A stretch of 6,262 nt of DNA from Candidatus Scatousia excrementipullorum (GTDB lineage Bacteria > Cyanobacteriota > Vampirovibrionia > Gastranaerophilales > Gastranaerophilaceae): contig JADIND010000149.1 in the NCBI GenBank assembly GCA_017694215.1, forward strand, positions 1-6,262, in the 5' to 3' direction. Positions 1 through 5,045 of the stretch are shown piece after piece; the stretch's first letter is position 1, and each line of letters opens with the position of its first letter. The notes beneath the pieces were generated by a model. That model made no database searches, had not been told where the DNA came from, and worked only from the letters and a program-made list of their open reading frames with translations. Position numbers and translations under genes: made by a program.

Positions 1-27
1 ATATAATATTTATATTAACTTAACATT

Positions 28-60
28 AAAAAAGCAACCGCAGAAATTTTCTGCGGTTGC
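28..60 (-). terminator. rho-independent terminator of pckA
   Basis: Read on the minus strand, a perfect inverted repeat (GCAACCGCAG and CTGCGGTTGC, bases 34-60) closes on an A/T loop that can extend the stem by a few pairs, followed directly by six T residues (bases 33-28). It lies about 30 bases past the pckA stop codon, the expected place for its intrinsic terminator. The plus-strand side has only three T after the stem, so termination in the other direction would be weaker. Confidence 0.93.
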
Positions 61-90
61 TTTAATATTAACAATTCAAATCAATAAATA

Positions 91-1692
91 TTAACGAACA
101 CAGGTTTTCGGTTTTGGACCGGCAGCAACAATTTCTGCCGGCATATTAGGATATTTAGCGGCAAAGTTTTCAGCAAACATTTGAGCAAGCTTATTAGCCT
201 GTTCGTCATAAGCTGCTTTATCTGGCCACATACCGCGGGCATCCAGTTTTTCATCCGGAACCCCCGGACAAGTAGCAGGATAATCAACATTAAACACATC
301 ATGATGTTTAAATTCAACGTTATCCAACGAGCCGTTGAGTGCCGCAGTAACCATAGCCCTGGTATAGCTTAATTTCATACGTTGAGCACCTGAAGATGCA
401 CTGCCTCCTGCCCAGCCGGTATTAACCAAGTATACTTTTGTACCGTATTTATCAAGTTTTTCACCTAGCATTTTTGCATAAACAGAAGCATCCATCGGCA
501 TAAACGGTTCCCCGAAAAGTGTTGAGAATGTCGGCTGAGGTTCTGTAACTCCGCGTTCAGTACCGGCAAGTTTAGATGTAAAACCGGTGACAAAGTGATA
601 CATTGCTGCATTTTTATCCAATTTTGAAATCGGAGGTAATACACCAAAGGCATCTGCCGTTAAGAATATAACAACTTTCGGAATTCCGCCCTTACCCGGG
701 ATTTGAGCATTATCAATGTATTCAATAGGATAACCGACACGGGTATTTTCGGTCAAACTGCCGTCATCAAAGTCAAATTCACGAGTCTGCGAATCCATAA
801 TAACATTTTCAACAAGTGAACCGAATTTAATAGCATTATAAATTTCCGGTTCATGTTCTTTTGAAAGGTGAATACATTTAGCATAGCAGCCGCCTTCAAA
901 GTTGAATACGCCGTCAGGGGACCAGCCGTGTTCGTCATCACCGATTAATTTACGGTTAGGGTCTGCGGAAAGTGTAGTTTTTCCTGTTCCTGAAAGACCA
1001 AAAAATACGGCCGTTTCACCGGTTTTAGGATCCATATTGGCGGAACAATGCATCGGGAGAACATTTTTCTTTGTCATAATGTAATTCATTGTTGCAAATA
1101 CCGACTTTTTAATTTCACCGGCATATCTTGAACCGCAGATAAGAATCATATGAGCTTCATAATCAATAATAATGGCAGCTTCACTGTTTACACCATCAAC
1201 TTCCGGATCGCATTTGAATCCCGGAGCACAGAGAATAGTGTAATCAGGTTCACCGTAGTTTGCAAGTTCCTCTGCCGTCGGACGAATCAACAGCTGGTGA
1301 ATAAATAAGTTCTGGCTTGCAAGCTCATTAATTACACGAAATTTCTGTGTGTAAGTTTTGTCTGCACCTGCAAAACCATCAAATATAAATACTTCACGAT
1401 TTTGTAAATATGCTGCTATTTTACCTTTTATAGCATTAAATTTTTCTCTGCTGATAGGACGGTTAACTTTTCCCCATGCGATTTCATTATGAACACCTTC
1501 TGTATCAACAATAAATTTATCTTTAGGAGAACGTCCGGTATATTTACCGGTAGTAACAACGAGAGCCCCAGAATTACTCAAACGGCCTTCCCCCAAACGT
1601 AAAGCTTCTTCCGTAAGTTGTGCAGGAGAAAGATTTCTGTAAACAGCTTTCGGTGCTATAATTCCTAATTTTTCAATTCCATAAGTTTCCAT
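91..1692 (-). CDS. pckA: phosphoenolpyruvate carboxykinase (ATP)
   Basis: Cytosolic enzyme converting oxaloacetate and ATP to phosphoenolpyruvate, CO2 and ADP, the committing step of gluconeogenesis; in some anaerobes it runs in reverse to fix CO2 and make ATP. The 533-aa product has the usual length of the ATP-type family. Visible motifs: substrate-binding RSP at 54-56; YAGEIKKSVF from 190 (Tyr and metal-binding Lys region); MHCSANM with His215; P-loop GLSGTGKTT at 232-240; kinase-2/metal motif LIGDDEHGW at 249-257; ENTRVGYP with Arg318; and the adenine-side segment around QRMKLSYTRAM near 437-447. All expected catalytic residues appear intact. I chose ATG 1692 because AGAGGA lies 9 bases upstream and the protein then begins at the usual family N-terminus; an in-frame extension to 1806 would add 38 residues that look like translated promoter DNA. 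It is divergent from the glycosyltransferase operon, has two candidate promoters, and ends at a strong terminator, so it is probably monocistronic. Confidence 0.97.
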   Translation of the reverse strand: METYGIEKLGIIAPKAVYRNLSPAQLTEEALRLGEGRLSNSGALVVTTGKYTGRSPKDKFIVDTEGVHNEIAWGKVNRPISREKFNAIKGKIAAYLQNREVFIFDGFAGADKTYTQKFRVINELASQNLFIHQLLIRPTAEELANYGEPDYTILCAPGFKCDPEVDGVNSEAAIIIDYEAHMILICGSRYAGEIKKSVFATMNYIMTKKNVLPMHCSANMDPKTGETAVFFGLSGTGKTTLSADPNRKLIGDDEHGWSPDGVFNFEGGCYAKCIHLSKEHEPEIYNAIKFGSLVENVIMDSQTREFDFDDGSLTENTRVGYPIEYIDNAQIPGKGGIPKVVIFLTADAFGVLPPISKLDKNAAMYHFVTGFTSKLAGTERGVTEPQPTFSTLFGEPFMPMDASVYAKMLGEKLDKYGTKVYLVNTGWAGGSASSGAQRMKLSYTRAMVTAALNGSLDNVEFKHHDVFNVDYPATCPGVPDEKLDARGMWPDKAAYDEQANKLAQMFAENFAAKYPNMPAEIVAAGPKPKTCVR

Positions 1693-1701
1693 AAGCAAGC
1701 T

Positions 1702-1707
1702 TCCTCT
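1702..1707 (-). promoter_or_regulatory. ribosome binding site of pckA
   Basis: AGAGGA on the minus strand, 9 bases before ATG 1692. It decides the start codon against the upstream in-frame alternatives, which lack a comparable site. Confidence 0.85.
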
Positions 1708-1736
1708 TTTTACATATAAACCTGTATACAATACAT

Positions 1737-1765
1737 ATTTTATTACAAATAAGTATAATTTGCAA
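1737..1765 (-). promoter_or_regulatory. candidate proximal promoter of pckA
   Basis: On the minus strand, TTGCAA (1765-1760) is followed after exactly 17 bases by TAAAAT (1742-1737). This matches the sigma-70 consensus at 4 of 6 and 5 of 6 positions. The start site would be near 1730, giving a leader of roughly 38 bases with the ribosome binding site inside. In DNA this AT-rich, chance matches are common, so it is a candidate only. Confidence 0.45.
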
Positions 1766-1791
1766 TAAACAACATTAAAAGTGCACCCGAA

Positions 1792-1820
1792 ATTATAAAA
1801 TAACACAACATTTTATACAA
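1792..1820 (-). promoter_or_regulatory. candidate distal promoter of pckA
   Basis: On the minus strand, a perfect -10 hexamer TATAAT (1797-1792) lies 17 bases after TTGTAT (1820-1815), a weak -35 keeping only the TTG. The start site would be near 1785, giving a leader of about 93 bases. The -35 hexamer lies inside the palindrome at 1808-1825, so a protein bound there would be expected to affect this promoter. The overlap is seen directly; the regulatory effect is inferred. Confidence 0.45.
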
Positions 1821-1825
1821 AATGT
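1808..1825. promoter_or_regulatory. operator-like palindrome, copy 1 (pckA side)
   Basis: ACATTTT-ATAC-AAAATGT has perfect 7-base arms around a 4-base centre, a shape typical of binding sites for dimeric helix-turn-helix regulators. It covers the -35 of the distal pckA promoter candidate. Bases 1811-1829 recur as an exact 19-base reverse complement at 1957-1975 near the glycosyltransferase start. The cognate regulator is not in the window. Confidence 0.45.
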
Positions 1826-1829
1826 GATG
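1811..1829 (+). repeat. 19-base inverted repeat, left copy
   Basis: TTTTATACAAAATGTGATG is repeated exactly in inverted orientation at 1957-1975; outer ends are 165 bases apart. Because each copy is itself nearly palindromic, the two also align as a direct repeat: both continue as GTGATGAA on the plus strand (ending at 1831 and 1984). No target-site duplication flanks the pair. Confidence 0.85.
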
Positions 1830-1956
1830 AAGTCTTACTCAGCAAGAATTTCAGCCATGCAATATATAGCAGATAAATCAATAATAATTCTTAATAATTA
1901 AACATCAGGATACAATTTTGTGGTAATATCAACATAATATGACTATTAAAGTTAAA

Positions 1957-1975
1957 CATCACATTTTGTATAAAA
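1957..1975 (-). repeat. 19-base inverted repeat, right copy
   Basis: Exact reverse complement of 1811-1829 (CATCACATTTTGTATAAAA on the plus strand). It forms most of the second palindrome, just upstream of the first glycosyltransferase gene. Confidence 0.85.
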
Positions 1976-1981
1976 AGTGAT
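1958..1981. promoter_or_regulatory. operator-like palindrome, copy 2 (glycosyltransferase side)
   Basis: A 24-base imperfect palindrome: ATCAC and GTGAT outer arms and TTTT/AAAA inner arms around a GTAT core, with 20 of 24 positions symmetric. It ends 12 bases before the ribosome binding site of the first glycosyltransferase and includes its possible -10 box. Position and symmetry suggest a repressor or regulator site shared with copy 1; this is inference. The half-site order (TCAC outside left, GTGA outside right) is opposite to a CRP site. Confidence 0.45.
1969..1974 (+). promoter_or_regulatory. possible -10 box of the glycosyltransferase operon
   Basis: TATAAA lies about 30 bases before the gene start, which would put transcription initiation near 1981 with a leader of about 25 bases. 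The -35 region, around 1946-1951, reads TTAAAG and is poor. The box is inside palindrome copy 2. Alternatives such as the AT-rich 1935-1949 stretch cannot be excluded. Confidence 0.3.
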
Positions 1982-1992
1982 GAAATGGAACA

Positions 1993-1998
1993 GAGGAG
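1993..1998 (+). promoter_or_regulatory. ribosome binding site of first glycosyltransferase
   Basis: GAGGAG, 7 bases before ATG 2006. It lies downstream of the earlier in-frame ATG at 1985 and therefore selects 2006 as the start. Confidence 0.85.
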
Positions 1999-2005
1999 TA
2001 TCAGT

Positions 2006-2968
2006 ATGCAAAAAGAAAAACCAAAAATTGAACACATTATCATTGCCTGTTGTACGTATAAAAGAGAAAAACAACTCGAAACGACAATACAAAGTCTTAT
2101 ATCAATGGATTTTCCCGAAGATATTAAAACAGAAATTTTGATCGTGGATAATGATGAACAGAAATCCGCCGAAAGTGTTGTTGAAAAGTACCGGCAAAAT
2201 GCACCTGCCAAAATTTTGTATACAGTAGAAAACTCAACAGGTCTTTCAAACGTCAGAAATAAAGCACTTAATAAAGCAATAGAGCTTGGTGCTACACATA
2301 TTGCATTTATTGATGATGATGAAACTGCCACCCCCGAATGGCTCATCCGGCATATAAATTTTTATAACAATCAAAAAGATATCTTTGTAAGCAGCGGGCC
2401 TACTTTTGTCAAATTTGATAAAAAATACCCGGCTCATATTGAGAATAACGATGTATTTAAAAAACCGACAACAAAAAAATTCGGACAAATCCGAAAGACC
2501 TGTGCAAGCGGGAATGTATTTTTCCCTCTTAATATAGTAAAAGAAAACAATTTATATTTTTCAGAAAAATTCAATTTTTCAGGCGGCGAAGATTTCGATT
2601 TTTTTAAAAGAGTAAGCGAAAACGGATATGCAATCGGCTGGAATCCTGACGCCATCAATTACGAAATAGCAGGAGCGGAACGTGCAAACATAAAATGGAT
2701 TCTTGCAAGAAAATACTTTAACGGCTTTGCGGTTTCACAATTAAAATTCAACGGCAAAAAATTCGGGATTAAAAAAATTTTTTATATCACCGAAAAAACT
2801 TTAACGGTTTTTATAAACATTTTTATGTCAATATTTTCAATTTTGTTTGGTCTGACCTGCTTTTTTAACGTCTGCGGTTTAACTGCTAAAAATCTTGGAA
2901 AACTTTTGGGAACATTAACTAATGCAACACTAAATTATTATACGGAAAGGAAACCTGTAAATGTCTAA
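2006..2968 (+). CDS. family 2 glycosyltransferase (GT-A fold)
   Basis: Predicted inverting glycosyltransferase that moves a sugar from a nucleotide-sugar donor to a growing surface polysaccharide or lipid-linked glycan at the cytoplasmic membrane face. The 320-aa product shows the GT-A order: first strand IIIACCTYKR (11-20), LIVDND (45-50), GLSNVRNKAL (79-88), the metal/donor-binding FIDDDE (101-106), an acceptor region around CASGNVFF (166-173), and the catalytic-base motif GGEDFDFFKR (193-202), followed by WNPDAINYE. It resembles the ExoM-type branch of the family. A hydrophobic segment at about 265-288 probably anchors it in or on the membrane. Start 2006 rather than 1985 is set by GAGGAG seven bases upstream. 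The last 8 bases overlap the next gene, implying translational coupling. The donor and acceptor cannot be read from the sequence. It is strongly AT-rich relative to pckA. Confidence 0.9.
   Translation: MQKEKPKIEHIIIACCTYKREKQLETTIQSLISMDFPEDIKTEILIVDNDEQKSAESVVEKYRQNAPAKILYTVENSTGLSNVRNKALNKAIELGATHIAFIDDDETATPEWLIRHINFYNNQKDIFVSSGPTFVKFDKKYPAHIENNDVFKKPTTKKFGQIRKTCASGNVFFPLNIVKENNLYFSEKFNFSGGEDFDFFKRVSENGYAIGWNPDAINYEIAGAERANIKWILARKYFNGFAVSQLKFNGKKFGIKKIFYITEKTLTVFINIFMSIFSILFGLTCFFNVCGLTAKNLGKLLGTLTNATLNYYTERKPVNV
2946..2951 (+). promoter_or_regulatory. ribosome binding site of second glycosyltransferase
   Basis: AAAGGA inside the 3' end of the upstream gene, 9 bases before ATG 2961. Together with the 8-base gene overlap it supports translational coupling of the two glycosyltransferases. 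Confidence 0.8.
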
Positions 2969-5042
2969 AATTTCTGTAATTATTCCTGTTTATAATGTTG
3001 ACAAATATCTTGAAAAGTGTTTAAAAACTGTTACCGAACAAACATTTAAAGATATAGAAATAATATGCGTCAATGACGGTTCTACCGATAACTCTGCCGC
3101 TATCCTTGAAAAATATGCAAAATCGGACAGCAGAATAAAAGTTATAAACAAACAAAACGGTGGATTATCTTCTGCCTGGAATACCGGACTAAATAATGTT
3201 ACTTCAGAATATGTCACCTTTGTTGACGGTGATGACTATATTGAACCGGATATGCTGGAACTTGCATATAGTGCAATGATAAACAATGATACTGACTATG
3301 TTTGCTGGGGGGCAAATATTATTGCAACATCAGACATTCTTAACATTAAAAGTCAAAAAAAATACCACAAAATCAGATACTGCGGACTACAGAAAGTTGA
3401 CAACAATTTAATAAGAAAAACTGTTGTAACGGTTTGGAGCAAACTTTATAAAACTTCTATTATAAAATCAAACGAAATATATTTCCCGACAAAATCCGGA
3501 CACGATGATAACGCATTCTGGCTGATGTATGCACCTTATACAAAAAACGGATATTATATCCCTAAATATTTATACAATTATATTCAGCGGAAGAATTCTA
3601 TTATGGATTTAAGACGGAAAGAAAGTACGGAAAAAATCTTTGACAATATACAACTCATCCCACCGCTTATAAACTACTATAATACACATAACCTCACAGA
3701 AAAACATTATGATTTATTGATTACTAACATAAAAAAACTATTCCTAAATGATTTTAAGTTTAAGAAAGGCAAATATAAAAAAGAGGTTCTGGAAAAATGC
3801 TCAAAGGATTTAAACAGTATAAAATTGAATGAGCTTTACAAATCCGAATTTATAAATGCAATAAGAAAACAAGATATAAAATATTTGGAAAATAGTTACA
3901 CCTGTAAACCGGCAGAAAAGCTGTTTTCAATAAAAAATCAATCTGAATATATTGCTATTTGTATTTTTGGCTTAAAAATAACGATAAAACACAAACCTAA
4001 AATATACAGGGAAACAATTTCAACAAATGAAAAAATTTTAAATCTTGAAATCAATCAAATTCTCGACTCAGGACTTTTTGACAGTGAATATTACATAAAA
4101 ACAAATCCTGAACTAAAATTAAAAAAACGGGAGGCTGCAAAACATTATCTTACAAAAGGCTGGAAAACAGGAAAAAATCCTTGTGCTGAATTTGACGGAA
4201 CAAACTATATTAAACGCTATAAAAAAATAAAATATAACCCGCTTTTGTATTTCTTAAACGAAGGACGGTACGATTACAAAGATGCTTTTTTATATAACAA
4301 ATACAGATATGACAAAAATTCAATAAAAAACTATCTGGAGTATAAAAAAACAAGAACCTCAGATAAAGTCGTTTATACATGTATTACAAATGATTATGAT
4401 GATTTGAAAGAAATTGAAGGCTACACATACATAAATTCTGACTGGGATTACGTATGTTTTACGGACAATGAAGAATTGATAAAACAAAAACAAACAGGTA
4501 TCTGGGAAATACGCCCGCTTAAATTCAACGGGCTTGATAACACCAGAAACAGCCGCTGGCATAAAATTAATCCGCATATAGTGCTGCCTGAATATCAACA
4601 GAGCCTGTTTATTGATGCGAATATTAATATTCTGACCGCTAAAATTTTCAAAATAATAGAACAAAATACTAAAGATTTGATGCTTGCAGAACACGCAAAC
4701 ACAATTTGCCTCTATAAAGAGTTTGAATGGATTTTCCGTGCCAATATTGACAAACCGGAAATAATGAATTCATACTATAATTTAATTAAAACAGAAGGAT
4801 TTCCTCAAAATTACGGGCTGCCTGAAAACAATATAATTTACAGAAAACACAATAAAGCGGAAATTATCTCAATTATGAATGACTGGTGGTATATGCTGGA
4901 ACATTATTCACGCAGAGATCAGCTTTCGCTCCCTTATGTATTGTGGAAACATAATATAAAATGTGAAAATGTAATATGTTTCCCGAATACAAGAATTGAT
5001 TATAAAAACTTCTGTACATTTGTACATAAAGGCAGACGCTGA
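2961..5042 (+). CDS. multidomain glycosyltransferase: GT2 + FDxxYY repeats + DUF616
   Basis: A 693-aa protein with two probable catalytic domains. Residues 1 to about 230 are a family 2 GT-A domain: VSVIIPVYN-like start (ISVIIPVYN 4-12), VNDGSTDNS (37-45), NGGLSSAWNTGL (66-77), metal-binding DGDD (89-92) and HDDNAF (181-186) in place of the usual EDxxF base motif. Residues 230-320 look like a charged helical linker. At 321-345 is the LFSIKN...IFGLKITIK segment often found between domains of surface-glycan transferases. Two imperfect repeats follow: SGLFDSEYY..HYLTKGWKTGKNP (370-407) and FDGTNYI..NPLLYFLNEGR (411-436). Residues 469 to about 690 match DUF616 (TOD1/MUCI70-like glycosyltransferase): DYVCFTD (496-502), RWHKINPHIVLPEY (532-545), FIDANI (550-555) and RRDQLSLPYVLWK (651-663). 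No signal peptide or membrane helix is seen, so it is probably cytoplasmic. Likely role: adding two successive sugars to a surface glycan with its upstream partner; donors are unknown. The stop is 3 bases from the convergent nucleotidase stop. Confidence 0.9.
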   Translation: MSKISVIIPVYNVDKYLEKCLKTVTEQTFKDIEIICVNDGSTDNSAAILEKYAKSDSRIKVINKQNGGLSSAWNTGLNNVTSEYVTFVDGDDYIEPDMLELAYSAMINNDTDYVCWGANIIATSDILNIKSQKKYHKIRYCGLQKVDNNLIRKTVVTVWSKLYKTSIIKSNEIYFPTKSGHDDNAFWLMYAPYTKNGYYIPKYLYNYIQRKNSIMDLRRKESTEKIFDNIQLIPPLINYYNTHNLTEKHYDLLITNIKKLFLNDFKFKKGKYKKEVLEKCSKDLNSIKLNELYKSEFINAIRKQDIKYLENSYTCKPAEKLFSIKNQSEYIAICIFGLKITIKHKPKIYRETISTNEKILNLEINQILDSGLFDSEYYIKTNPELKLKKREAAKHYLTKGWKTGKNPCAEFDGTNYIKRYKKIKYNPLLYFLNEGRYDYKDAFLYNKYRYDKNSIKNYLEYKKTRTSDKVVYTCITNDYDDLKEIEGYTYINSDWDYVCFTDNEELIKQKQTGIWEIRPLKFNGLDNTRNSRWHKINPHIVLPEYQQSLFIDANINILTAKIFKIIEQNTKDLMLAEHANTICLYKEFEWIFRANIDKPEIMNSYYNLIKTEGFPQNYGLPENNIIYRKHNKAEIISIMNDWWYMLEHYSRRDQLSLPYVLWKHNIKCENVICFPNTRIDYKNFCTFVHKGRR

Positions 5043-5045
5043 CAT

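Larger units (their letters stand above)
1693..2005. other. divergent intergenic regulatory region
   Basis: This gene-free stretch separates pckA (leftward) from the glycosyltransferase operon (rightward). It holds the pckA ribosome binding site and two candidate promoters (1737-1765 and 1792-1820), an operator-like palindrome at 1808-1825, a very AT-rich centre without convincing ORFs, a 10-base direct repeat TTAAACATCA (1898-1907 and 1952-1961), a second palindrome at 1958-1981, and the ribosome binding site of the first glycosyltransferase. I see no riboswitch fold or tRNA. The central 1832-1950 part has no assignable function. Confidence 0.8.

Noticed and set aside
4..27. AT-rich left edge as a promoter for a gene outside the window
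   Set aside because: The bases are nearly pure A/T, so TATAAT-like strings are uninformative and no gene is visible to support it.
1693..1806. N-terminal extension of pckA by 38 residues
   Set aside because: The frame stays open, but the translation is hydrophobic low-quality sequence unlike PEP carboxykinase, it would run through both candidate promoters, and ATG 1692 has its own AGAGGA site and the normal family N-terminus.
1808..1831. CRP/FNR-type site, because of TGTGATG
   Set aside because: Only one half-site matches; the dyad runs TCAC...GTGA, the reverse of the CRP arrangement TGTGA-N6-TCACA.
1835..1858. Tiny minus-strand ORF (MAEILAE) as a leader peptide
   Set aside because: Only 7 codons, no ribosome binding site, and upstream of the candidate pckA promoters, so it would probably not be on that transcript.
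1985..2005. Earlier ATG for the first glycosyltransferase
   Set aside because: It would place the GAGGAG ribosome binding site inside the coding region; ATG 2006 is correctly spaced from that site.
1891..2346. Minus-strand open frame of about 150 codons
   Set aside because: Mostly antisense to the glycosyltransferase GT-A domain, low-complexity hydrophobic/serine-rich translation, and no recognisable motifs.
3355..3362. A8 tract (and several A7 tracts) in the glycosyltransferases as phase-variation switches
   Set aside because: Short runs are expected from Lys-rich coding in very AT-rich DNA, both genes are in frame, and nothing else suggests switching.
5011..5026. TGTACA-TT-TGTACA near the end of the fused glycosyltransferase as a terminator hairpin
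   Set aside because: Lies inside the coding sequence, has AT-rich arms with a 2-base loop and no following T-run.
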